The notes under the pieces were generated by a model. The model had not been told where the DNA came from, ran no database searches, and saw only the letters and a list, made by a program, of their open reading frames with translations. A DNA stretch of 64,000 nucleotides from Cryptococcus deneoformans JEC21 (lineage: Eukaryota; Basidiomycota; Tremellomycetes; Tremellales; Cryptococcaceae), in contig NC_006682.1 of assembly GCF_000091045.1 (NCBI RefSeq), positions 215,001-279,000 of the forward strand, given 5' to 3'. This document shows positions 1-10,296 of the stretch, piece after piece. The position numbers and the translations under genes are program-made. Positions within the stretch are counted from its first letter, which is position 1; each line of letters starts with the position of its first letter.

Positions 1-927
1 ACATCCTCAATGGTGAATGGGACGCTGCTTTGATGCAAGTCCGAGACCTCCGCGAGACCATCGATAACCCCCATGGTACCTCTCTTGCCAAGCCTCTCGC
101 TCAGCTCCAGGCCCGAACATGGTTGCTTCACTGGTCTCTCTTTGTGTTTTTCAACCTCGGAGAGAACCAAGGCTGCCAAGGCTTGCTTGACATGTTCCTT
201 TCCCCCGCCTACCTCAACACCATCCAAACTTCTTGCCCTCACCTCCTGCGATACCTCGTTGCTGCCGCCATCATCTCACGCCGAGCTCCCAAACCCGCCA
301 ATGTCCGCTCTCGAGACCACGTCAAGGAGCTCACCCGTATCGTTGAGACTGAAGAGTACCAATACACCGATCCCATCACCAGCTTCCTCAAGGATGTGTT
401 TGCCGACTTTGATCTCACCCAGGCTCAACAACGATTGTCAGTCGCCGAGTCTGTCGTCCGTTCAGACTTTTTCTTGTCAGGCTTTGCGGATGAGTTTGTG
501 GAGAACGCGAGGTGGTTGATTTCCGAGGTTATCTGCCGTTTACATCGAAGGATTGATATTGGACAATTGTCCAAGACCCTCAACTTGTCCAATGAGGAAG
601 GAGAGAAGTGGATTGTTAACCTTATCAGGGACTCGAGGATGGGTGTTGAGGCCAAGATCGACCTGAAGGAGGTGAGAATATTGAGATCCATAGCGTATCA
701 TAATGTTTTACTGATATCAATTTTAGAACATGCTTCACATCACACGGCCTCACGCCACCCCGACCGCCACCCTTATCGAAACCACCCGTGGTCTTGCGTT
801 CCGATCCCAAGCAATCCAGTTTGCCATGCAGAGCAGCGTCGGGGAACCTCGAGAGCGAGGGGAGCGAGGGGAGCGAGGAAACAAGGGAGGACGAGGAAGG
901 CCAAGGACTCAGGAAGTTGCGGCTTAG
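1..927 (+). CDS. INT6: Translation initiation factor eIF3 subunit e (INT6), 3' part
   Basis: Subunit e of eIF3, the scaffold that loads the 40S subunit and mRNA during initiation in the cytoplasm. The reading frame is open from base 3, so the N-terminus lies off the left edge. The visible part starts [19 protein letters not shown] and runs through the PCI/winged-helix region ([17 protein letters not shown]). One intron, about 672-726, joins to an exon beginning NMLHITRP and ending at TAG 925-927. The C-terminus is a short Arg/Gly/Glu-rich tail ([17 protein letters not shown]). The next gene converges on it, with stop codons only about 47 bases apart, so the 3' UTRs should overlap. Family assignment is by recognition of the conserved PCI sequence; exact exon ends are inferred. 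Confidence 0.88.
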
Positions 928-974
928 ATTTAGACGAGAGCTTGGTTTGGGTACAAGAGGCATGTATAGGTATA

Positions 975-2051
975 TCATTCTGCTTTCGTCGGTGACTGCT
1001 TCCAATTCCGACGACCGGATACTATGGCTGCTTGTTCTATTGTCCATACTACAGCTTTTATCCAATTGAACAGTTCTCTAACAGTTTCGTCCTGGGCTTG
1101 GTTTAGCCAAAGTTGTAAAATCAAGGAAATCACACTTACTAGTCGTGCCGGATCTTCAGACAGAGGTCGTTTCTTTTCGTGATACTCTTCCTCCTCTTCA
1201 TATTCATGATGATCATGAGTGCACTCGTACTCTTCGTACGAATGGCAATCACACCCACAATCGTCTTCACAGTCGTAACACTCTGGCTCAGATTCCGGAG
1301 CATATGCAAGACACCTGCATCATTTCTTCAGTTTACCACTCCGACATTTTCTTTTTTCTTACTATGATACTCACTGTCCGCAGGTACACCCTTCCTCCAG
1401 CGCCGGTACTGATCTAGACGCCACTATCGTATCTGCTGCCATTTGGCTAGTCATTCTCTGTGTGTCCATTTGCATTTCCACCTCCTTGATACTCTCCCTC
1501 TGGCCTCTTAGTTCCTTTTGCATCCTCATCAACTTGCCTTTTTCCCTATCCAATGTCAATTTGGCTTCGAAAAGAGCTGCTAAGCTTGCAGGCAAATCAA
1601 TCGGTATCCCACCACTATACTGTCCTTCCCCTGCAGATCCATTATGTTGCCCGTTTCTTGACCCTGACATCCCAGAAAGAAAATTTGCCTCCCCTATACC
1701 AGCCGCTGCACCCGCTAGAACGCTAAGCTGCGATTCAGTGAGTTTTGGCAGAGGCTCCATTCGTCCCAAGGTTTTGGCGGACCAGCTTGAAAGCGCTGCT
1801 GAAAGATTGGCTGCAGTCGTTGTTGCTCTGGCTGCTGCTGCGTCTGCACTAGCCAAGGTTGACCTAGGTACGGAAAAAATATCTGGAGGCAGAGGTGGGA
1901 AAGAAGGCGGTGGTATTGAGGGTGGAGTGGCGTACTGATCAGAGGTGGAGGGGTTTGCAGTGGGCGTCGGCGGGGGAGAAGGTTGGGTTGGACGATTTGG
2001 GCGGATTTTGGGGGGAGGGCGTTTGTTCGTACGAGGTTTTGAGCGGCCCAT
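975..2051 (-). CDS. Unrecognised protein: basic/Pro-rich N-terminus, coiled coil, Cys/acidic C-terminus
   Basis: I do not recognise this family. It starts [18 protein letters not shown] (basic, then Pro/Ser-rich). An Ala-rich stretch follows, then a predicted helix ([19 protein letters not shown]) that looks like a coiled coil. An intron at about 1315-1374 (GTGAGT...GCAG) splices exon 1 (1375-2051) in frame to an exon with closely spaced Cys, Glu, Asp and His ([20 protein letters not shown]), resembling a metal-binding or acidic low-complexity patch. The frame ends at TGA 975-977. A further in-frame 48-base intron (about 1092-1139, GTAAGT...CCCAG) may or may not be removed; both forms give the same C-terminus. 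It lies in the same direction as COX15 and converges on eIF3e. Real gene likely; function unknown. Confidence 0.6.
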
Positions 2052-2338
2052 TTTGTCTTACAAAGGGGCCGGGGGTGAGAAAGGTGAAAAAAAGAAGCGG
2101 TGGAGCAGGGAAAAGTCTTTAGAAGGAGACTGAGGAAAAGACGAAGATTAACCGGTCCAGGGGAAACAACTTTCCAAACATTTACAGCCGACCTCGAGGG
2201 TATGGCCTGCCAATCTCCGATATTATTTCTCCAGCTTTCTTCATATGCATATAATAACGCACAAAATATGAGAAGTGATATAATGCATCAATGCAAAGTA
2301 TGTGAACAACGATAGTCATTTTATATGTATGGTTAAGA

Positions 2339-3788
2339 CTACACTCTACGCATGTATCTGATCATCCTGCTGGGCTTCCTCAAAGCTCCTCCCAACGCCA
2401 TAATACAAGTCAAAAGAACAACGCTACCTGTCTGATGCATGGAAGCGAGGGAGATGGGCACAAGATACAAAAGAGTGCTGATACCGAGGGTGACCTGAGT
2501 GACGGCGGCAGCGGTTGTGAGGGCAGCAAGGCGACGGGCAGCGGGGAAGGGTAATCTTCGAGCGGCGAATGGAAGAGTACAGAGGATCGTAAAGGTGGTA
2601 GTAGCCTGCAATCGACGATCAGCAATACGTTATGCGACATTTTGAATATATAAACGTACCAGAACACGGTGGTCAAACTGAGCGGTAACAGGGTTCTCGA
2701 GCATATTTCTCCAAATCTTGTCAGACCCTGATCTGGCATATCTCTGGTCGAAAAGCTCGTCCTTGGGAGGCACCAAACCATCACCCATCATGGGGAACTC
2801 GTTGTAGACCAAACCAGCATCAAGGCCAGCCACGAAAGCACCGGTGACAGCAGTAAGGGCGACCATCATACCGGAAAGGTGAACCAATCCCCTAAATTTC
2901 TTAACAGCGGGGATGTTGAGTGCAGAAACGATAGCAGGGTTCTTGGCGAGCTTCATGTCGCGCTGGATACCGATAGCAGTTGAGAGCATACCAAGATAAA
3001 GAGCGACGGCAGCACTGTAGTGTGCGGCGAGACGATATTGAGAGACACGAGGAACAGAGTTGTCGGTGATAATTTGTTCATCGAGACCAGATTTCACCAT
3101 CCACCAGCCAAGAACACCTTGGAATCCGATACCAAGGCCGATAAGGAGGAGCTTGGTGGGCAGAGGACGGGGAAGCTTGTATCGCGCAAGGTAGTAGACG
3201 GTGGGAAGAAGGAAACTAACTTTTAGCGCCTATTGACTTTGAAAGTACTCACCCAATGCCAAGAGCTCGCCCAGCAAGACGGTGACCCCATTCCATGTAA
3301 AAGATCTTCTTAAACTCATCCCTAGAAATGTTCGCGTTCATTATGATACCTTCGGGTGATACTTTGTACTTTTCCCATTCCGCATCCCAGTCTTCCTTGG
3401 TTATGGGCGGCAAAATGCCAGTAATAGGGTTCCATTCCACAATACTGAGACCTGATTCGGTCAATCTTGTGAGACCACCAATTACAATGATCCCGAAGAC
3501 GACCGCTGAACAGCCATAAAGCCAGTATGGCAATGAATTGGGAATATCAGAGTAAACTTTATTCTTGGGTGCAGCAGTCGATAATGATCGGGGGAACTTG
3601 AAAGTATGTGAGGGGAAGAAGAATGAAGAGCGAGTGCAAGGAGTAAAGTAGGGGAGTACGATTGGACGCGGGGTTGGGCGGGTGAAAACGAGGGAAGTGG
3701 TGGAAAATGCACGGGGTGCTATAGGGGCATTTGAGAGCTCGGCTTTGATGCCTGTCTGGAGAGCCCGCCTGAGGGACGTGGTAAGCAT
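2339..3788 (-). CDS. COX15: Haem A synthase COX15
   Basis: Mitochondrial inner-membrane haem A synthase, which oxidises haem O to haem A for cytochrome c oxidase. Exons are 3253-3788, 2660-3215 and 2339-2605, giving about 452 residues. The N-terminus is Arg/Ser-rich and fits a mitochondrial presequence. Family landmarks in order: the YWLYGCSAVVFGIIVIGGLTR segment, the ligand motif EWGHRLAGR, a FRGLVHLSG helix, QFDHRVLATTTFT and SLASMHQTG. These provide the conserved paired His of the haem sites, in about eight membrane segments. Intron 1 is only 37 bases (3216-3252), and splicing it restores the conserved RALGIGFLLP frame. Intron 2 (2606-2659) joins DHRVL to ATTTFT exactly as the family requires. 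The start at 3788 is the first ATG ahead of the presequence. Confidence 0.93.
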
Positions 3789-3967
3789 TGTGGGCTGTTG
3801 GGGGAATGTTTCTGCAAACAGAAAAATGGGTGGAGGACAATTATTTGTATCGGAACAGATGAGATCGGGACACTTTCAAGAACGCGCACCGGACTCCGGC
3901 GCGAATCGGAATCCGTCAAATGCACAGGTGTATCGTGGGAAAAATCAGAGTCTACGGGGACTTGTTA

Positions 3968-4967
3968 TTATTGCATTTGGTACAGAAGCTCAAATTGACT
4001 GAGAGTCTGCACAAGCATCCCTCGGCATTCGCGAATGGTGTCTACAGTCTTGGCTATCCGGTCGCCTGCAACTTCTCGCGGGAGTGGGCCTATGGGAGAC
4101 GATACATTAGGTTCGTCAGGTGAAAGGAGTGATGAAAGTGCAATGAATGTTCCAGTGCGACCAACACCGGCAGAGCTAAAAACGTTACACGGTCAATTTG
4201 GCACAGAGCACTTGCTCGCCAGGTACTTACCAGTGAACCCAAACTTCACAATCAAGCTCCCTCCTTTTCTCGTCGACTTCCTTTACTAACTCTCGCAACG
4301 CTTGCACCGCTGCTCCCGTGGGCACACCATGATCCGGCCAGGCGTCGAATTGGTAGTGGAACAAATTCACTCGCCTATCCCCTTGCAAAGCAACTTCAGT
4401 CAGTGTGCTTGATATTCTGTCAATGATTTCTCTCCGAGAAAGATGCACCCCCATGTCTGGCATTTTATGCTCCCTGTCACATTAGCTGCTTCCTCGAAAT
4501 ATCTCGACTTACATGTAAGGGTCTGCTTTGGGTATCCCAGACTCTTCCCAGCCTGTAAGCTGGACTAATATCACATTATTGGGGAGTCTCCCTATGGCAG
4601 CTCCTGAATAGAGAGCCTTGAAGAAAGTGTTGAAGGCTTGCGGTGGGGGAGCCTAAGTTCAAATAACCTTCAGTAATGTAATATAGGGATCACTTGCTGA
4701 ACCCCTCACCTGAGCTGCTATCCACCGTCCACCTTTTCCATCTGTTACCACATTGGCATTCAAGTACTCCCCATCCACAGTGACAGCTGTACGGTCATAG
4801 GCGAGGACGTTAGAATATCGATTGTTGCGTTTGTGTTTTAAAGAGTTGTGGACAGAATAGAAAGCTTGTTCTGTCGAGGGCTTGCGGAGCAGCGAATACT
4901 CTAGCCTGGTGACTTCTCTGTCTGCAAGAACTCTGTATGCTCGCTCTATGTTTGCCATGGAAGCCAT
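3968..4967 (-). CDS. Protein tyrosine phosphatase (classical PTP)
   Basis: Classical Cys-dependent phosphotyrosine phosphatase, about 282 residues, so little more than a catalytic domain (similar in size to yeast Ptp1). Exons are 4710-4967, 4513-4652, 4231-4473 and 3968-4175; all three introns join in frame. Motifs in order: NNRYSNVLAYDRTAV (pTyr-loop region), EYLNANVV, the WPD loop in FDAWPDHGVP, and the P-loop VHCSAGVGRTGTF with catalytic Cys and Arg. The last intron (4176-4230) splits the catalytic Cys codon TG|C. The C-terminal helix QTLSQFELLYQMQ is typical. It is divergent from the SAC phosphatase across only 218 bases. Orthology to a particular yeast PTP cannot be decided here. Confidence 0.9.
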
Positions 4968-5185
4968 TCCGGACCCGAGACTATGGTGTGAAGAACAAAT
5001 AAGGACCAGTTAGAAGTATACCAGATTTGGGATTATCCTTGCTGTCAGTCACTTATGACGTCTGAGATGCTGCCTGCTCCCGTATTCCGACGGAAGTGGA
5101 GGTTGTTCGTTTATTGTCGTCCGACTATTCTCTTTCGTTCCCCATTGCAATTTTAAGAATAGAGCATATAAAAAAAACACTATCC
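4968..5185. promoter_or_regulatory. Shared divergent promoter, PTP and SAC phosphatase
   Basis: This 218-base interval separates the start codons of two divergently transcribed phosphatase genes and must hold both promoters and both leaders. The SAC side has an A-rich stretch (AAAAAAACACTATCC) just before its ATG. I see no clear TATA box. Co-regulation is inference from the arrangement. Confidence 0.5.
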
Positions 5186-8100
5186 ATGGCGCAAACAACT
5201 TCCCTACCTCCTAGATTCACAGTGCCGCCTCTTCCACCTCATATTTATCGCCGACTAACATTAATCGTTCATGATGATGGAGTCGTCCTCTCTCCAGACA
5301 ACGGCCAGAGCATTTTGATCCACTGGGGAGTCAAGGGCAAGATTGAACCTGTTGATGGCGACGAGCAAGGAGAGTTGATAATCGGTGGAGTATTAGGTGT
5401 TGCAAGGCTATGGGATGGTGAGTTTGACCCATCAATAAGTGAGCTAATGTCAGCGGCCTATCTGTTTGTCTTCTTACCTCGTACCGGGACACCTTTGTTC
5501 CCTCCTCATGACGATGATGAACCTCCACATGAACATGAAGTATTTTCTCTGGGTGATGTGCATGCCGTGCCACTCACTCAAGAAGGTGCCACTTCTTCTA
5601 TCAATCGTATGCTAGCCATCCAGGTCTCTCGTCAACCCAAAACGAAAACGAAGTGGAGCTTGGCGCTCCCCATAACAGGTGCTGGTGCCACAGCCTCAGA
5701 GGAGGATCACCTGTCCAACTCTGATACCTCATCTGAGGAGACGCCTGAAGCCGATGAAACTCCTATACCTCCGAAATCTCGGCAATGGAGAAAGTTTATG
5801 CCCAAACTACGAAAGAAGCAAGATGCATCGACCACTCCTGAACCTCCAAAGAGGCAAGAGCTGGAACATAAGATTGTTCGCCAAATCGTCAGGGAGTTTG
5901 GGGCAGGCTTTTTCTTCAGCTACGACTTTGATCTTACTCGTACGTTACAGCACAAACGACAGGTCGTTTCGCAGCGAACAGCTACGGGTGCAGCTTTTAG
6001 CGACCTCATTCAAAAGGACAACACCCTTTTCCCACCGTCTCAATCGAGCACCTTTCAGACACCTATCAATCCAGCCCTAGATGAGGACTTTATTGAGCCA
6101 GACATCCAGGTACCCTTATGGAGAAGGGTTGATAAGCGTTTCTTTTGGAACGAATGGCTCATGAAAGATTTCATCGACCTCGGACTCCATTCATACGTCC
6201 TACCAGTGATGCAAGGATGGGTGCAATCAGCGACTTTTAGTATACCTATCCCTCCCAATCCTTTACAGCCTGATGTTTCACTTGGGGCTATACCTGTTGA
6301 CCTTGTTGTCGTATCGAGAAGGAGTAAAGATCGCGCGGGACTTAGGTATCAAAGAAGAGGAATCGATGATAACGGACATGTGGCAAACATGGTGGAGACC
6401 GAAATGATTGTCCGAGCAAAGGTTCGTAATATTTTTCAACGAGCGCTGACTCGTTAGGTTGAGGGTAAATCCTCTCTGTTCAGTTTCACCCAAGTCAGGG
6501 GATCTATCCCGTTACGCTGGTCTCAAAGCCCTTACTCAATGAAGCCGCCCCCAATACTCAATGAGCCTGTCGACAAGACGTACGCCGTTGCCAACTTACA
6601 TTTCAATGATTTGACATCCCGCTATGGGCCTATTGTAAGTTACTCGGACTATAGACAAAGCTCTCAAATCTGATTCTCCGTAGACAATTATAAATTTGTC
6701 TGAACAAGATGGAAAAGAAGCAGTGGTGACCAATGGCTACCAAGAGCTAGTCAACAGCCTCGAAAGAGATGATCTCAAATACGTTGGATTCGACTTTCAT
6801 GCAAAATGTCACGGAATGAAATGGGAGAACATCGTCGAACTCGTCGACTCTCTCGACTTTGAGTCCATGGGTTATCTTTGGACCTTGCAAGGAGATGCCA
6901 TTCGAGAGCAAAAGGGTGCTTTCAGGACCAAGTGAGCGTCTTGTTGCCCATAATGTTTGACATAAAGCTGACAGTACTGCAGCTGTATTGACTGTCTTGA
7001 TCGAACCAACGTCGTCCAGTCTGCGATCGCTCGTCGAGTTCTTAACACGATGCTCATGCAACTTGGCCTCCAGATCAGCGCTCCCACTGTGGAAAACATT
7101 TTCAACGATATCTGGGCGAATAATGGTGACATTATCAGTCGTTGCTATGCGCATACTTCGGCATTGAAAGGAGATTTCGTGAGAACAGGGAAACGAGATC
7201 TTTCGGGCATGGTAAGTGTCTAATCGCAAGGTCACATTCCCATACTGAACACTATAGTAGCTCCATGATGGTGTCAGCTCGCTCAGTAGAATGTTCTACG
7301 GCGCCATCTCTGATTTTTTTGCGCAAGCTGTCATATCTTTCCTGCTTGGCCATCGAAACTTGGCAGTCTTCAGCGAGTTTTTGGAGACTCTTACAAGCGA
7401 AGATGCTTCCAGTGTAGTGAGATTGGATAGGATCAGGAGTGTTGCCAGTGAGATCTTCGCCAGCTTGATATATATATATATTGGAAAACTGACCAAGTGG
7501 CAGTTGAAACTTGCTCCGCTAGGGTTTTAAGCGATGGAGAGGAGAAAATTGGTGGATGGATATTACTTTCGCCGGACCCAAGGAGTGTTAAAATAAGTTC
7601 CGACCTGGAGGAGAAGATTCTACTCCTGGTACGACTTCTCCTATTCCCAAAAAGGTACAGACTAATTATAATTATAGACACGAAGCGCCATCTACGTAGT
7701 CACCTTCAATTACTCTCTTGAAAAGGTCGTGCAGTTTACCCGCATACCCTTACCATCCATCACATCTATTCAAAAGGGAGCATATATTTTATCTACCTTG
7801 CAAGAGGCAAGTCGGGATCCCAAAGAAGTGAGTTGCACCTATCCATGATCACAGCTGACATTGCTAGAATGCCGGCTTTCTCATCAACTTCTCCCCCACC
7901 GACGAGTCTACACGCTACAGTACATACTCCCTACGCAACAAGACTGCTCCCGCTACTCCAACAAAGAGGCCGACAGCCGCTACACCCTCGACGCCCACAC
8001 CTTCTGTCGAACATGCCACCATCAACCCCGATGTTACCGAATACTACGCATTCAAGGCTCTTCCAGGACAATCAGGTGATGCGACTTGCGCGGAGACTGT

Positions 8101-8303
8101 GAGTCAGATAGTGGAGCAGATCGCCGAAGCGTGTAAAAGGAACGATTTGGTAGTTGAAAAAGACGTCGTTAGGTGAGTTTTTTATGTTTCACGTACCGGG
8201 CCTTCGGTTGCCTGACTCTTAATGTAGCCTTACAGAAGCCGAATCTTCGACGTCTCTACTTGCGAAAATGGATTACGCTTTCAAGCGAGCATTGTGGTTG
8301 TAA
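5186..8303 (+). CDS. SAC-domain phosphoinositide phosphatase with hSac2-like domain
   Basis: Removes phosphate from membrane phosphoinositides; the C-terminal part resembles the hSac2 domain of INPP5F/Sac2-type enzymes. Start at 5186 (CCATGGCG context); the frame is open upstream but has no earlier ATG. Nine exons: 5186-6421, 6458-6634, 6684-6931, 6983-7211, 7261-7447, 7504-7628, 7678-7827, 7868-8172 and 8228-8303. SAC motifs include GFFFSYDFDLTRTLQ, VDKRFFWNEWLMKDF, RAGLRYQRRGIDDNGHVAN and catalytic [12 protein letters not shown]. After the SAC domain come DRIRSVAIETCSARV and a Thr/Pro-rich linker. There is no C-terminal transmembrane pair, unlike SAC1 in this window. The first intron is 36 bases. 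The last exon could extend by one more intron (GTAAGT at 8300), so the C-terminus is uncertain. Confidence 0.87.
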
Positions 8304-8556
8304 GTCATCATGAGGTGAACTAAATCCTCCCGAATGCCAGCGCCCTGATTACGATGAGATATGGGCATAACCAGAAATTTTTGGGAGGAAAAATATATGT
8401 ATATAGCTTGCTGCATAGCCTAAATTTATAACTTAATAAGCATATATTATTCTCCATGAAGTTTGGCGCACAGTAAGCAGGGTTCGGACGAGTATGAACA
8501 ATAAGACATCTTTTAGGTACATTAATTACTTCTTCAAGTACTGCTAGATCAGACAA

Positions 8557-9597
8557 TTACTGAGAAGCAAAAGATGATTGCTTCAACCAAGTCTCCAAAT
8601 CCATCAACCAAGGGAAATTCTTCCGGTTCTCTTCTATGTCTGCGTCAGACTCGTTCACATCGAAAAACTAGACGATTGTCAACGTTATTCTGAGTTGATG
8701 CAACAGAAAGCTTACCTTCATAGCACTGTCCAAACCAGGGGGGAAATTGGGCGGTTCGGTAGCATTGAGAGTTTCACCAGTCACTTCCTTCCACATCCTG
8801 ACATGTTCACCAGGAGTCATAGAATCCCCAGCAATATTCAAAGCCTTCCCAGAGAACTTTTCAGGGTGCTCGAAAATCTCAGCGGTAATCTTACCAATGT
8901 CCTCTGAGGCAATCCATTTGTAGTGAATGGTCTCAACCCAGGTGGTGGTGATGATATCCTTGTAAATCGGCATATAGAGGTTCTCCATGATGGCTGTAGG
9001 GCGAATAATTGTCCATTGGAGAGGAAGAGTCATAAGATAGTCTTCAATTGGCTTCTTAGCGTCAAGGCTGCAGACCTAAATTAACGAGGATTTTGATTCA
9101 GACCGAATGATAAGAGCTCACAATGGATGCCTAATACCCTTCTCTCGATGACCACAGAAATCTACGCCCGAGAAAATGACGTGTTGTACGCCCTTGGAAA
9201 CGGCAGTGTCAAGCATGCCCTTGGCTACAAATTCTATCGGCTCTGAAGCTCCAGGGATATTTGACAATGTGCACTTACCTCGTTCGATGGATGCCTCAAT
9301 GTCGAAACCGACCAAGAAGAAAAAGATACCATGGACAGAGTCTTTGAAGAGATGAGCATGGTCCCCAACCTCGCCTTTAACCACTCTAACGTTGGGAGTT
9401 TGAGCAAGAGCTTTGGCCCTGTCGCTTTCAGTGTCTCGAGTAGCCGCGATGATGTTATAGCCTCCGATAGCGTTGAGAGCCTGAGGGGCCGTCAGTCAAG
9501 ACACGATATATGAAAATACATCTGGTGGACTTACTTTAACCGTTGCACTTCCTTGCTTACCGGTGGATCCGAATACGATGATGGTCTTGAATGACAT
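8557..9597 (-). CDS. NmrA-like NAD(P)-binding family protein
   Basis: Rossmann-fold protein of the NmrA/HSCARG (atypical SDR) family, which bind NAD(P) and often act as redox sensors or regulators rather than as enzymes. The N-terminus MSFKTIIVFGSTGKQGSATV carries the GxxGxxG dinucleotide motif. Further landmarks are NVRVVKGEVGD, HVIFSGVDFCG, WTIIRPTAIMENL and the C-terminal LNIAGDSMTPGEHVRMWKEV. Four introns give a consistent frame, with exon 1 at about 9535-9597 and the last exon starting near 8672 and ending TAA at 8557. Start chosen as the first ATG preceding the Rossmann motif. Substrate or partner unknown. It is in the same direction as the nitrilase gene, but about 700 bases separate them, so they are probably independent. 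Confidence 0.82.
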
Positions 9598-10296
9598 GGC
9601 GTTTGTGCGGTGCGTTGGTGGGAGTAATAAGTTTGAGGTTATGAGTATATAAATCAGTGGGAGTCAAGCAAGGCCTTCGCTCTTATCGACAACCGAAACT
9701 TCACCCAGAAGAGCACTTATATATCATTACAAAACTTGTTCCTCGGCCTTTATTTTCGACCGCTTAGCCCAGAGGTGAGTAAGCAGACCTTGGGACAGCC
9801 TACCATCTGACTGATCATGGTAGTTAGCCGGTGACCGACCTGCTTTGGCTGATTCAGCCATGCATTCAATGGGTTGTCGGCGCTATGCGAAGGAATGAGG
9901 ACGGCCTATTATTATCACTGGTTTGTACCTTTTGGACTTTGCTTGACATCATTGGAACAACCATGACAGTTCGTTACCAATTAATAACTGAAACCAACAG
10001 AACTCCTTCAGCATGAACAATGCCGATGACCGAGGGTGGTTGCATTACGTAACATTCAAATAGCTAAATAACGTCGCGTAATCGCGTTAGTCTCCCCACC
10101 AGTTGAGCTCTTATTTATTTTATCAGCGTTCAGCCTTATTTGTGTCGATATCGATAGCTAGTTTGCATAATTAACTTCACCTGATTGCCTTGGCCAAGCT
10201 CAGCATCAATGGGCTTAACATACTTCTTATACGTGAACAACGTCACTGCATCAGGAAGAAAAGATGTAACGATGATTTCATTTACAAAAATACGCT
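9598..10296. other. Intergenic, NmrA-like promoter and nitrilase 3' flank
   Basis: About 700 bases without a convincing gene. The half next to 9597 should hold the promoter of the NmrA-like gene (short TATATAAA-like sequence near 9648). The rest is AT-rich 3' flank of the nitrilase gene. A 61-codon frame at 9831-10016 has no family features and I leave it uncalled. Confidence 0.5.

Noticed and set aside
1462..1938. Long plus-strand open frame opposite the unrecognised Cys-rich protein
   Set aside because: It is the antisense shadow of the minus-strand exon 1; it has no domain and the minus frame has the better start, splice site and composition.
5679..6080. 133-codon plus-strand frame inside the SAC/hSac2 gene
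   Set aside because: Out-of-frame shadow of exon 1, whose own frame continues into the conserved SAC domain.
7466..7490. TA repeat near 7470 as a promoter TATA region
   Set aside because: It lies inside an intron of the SAC/hSac2 gene (7448-7503), so it is simply an AT-rich intron.
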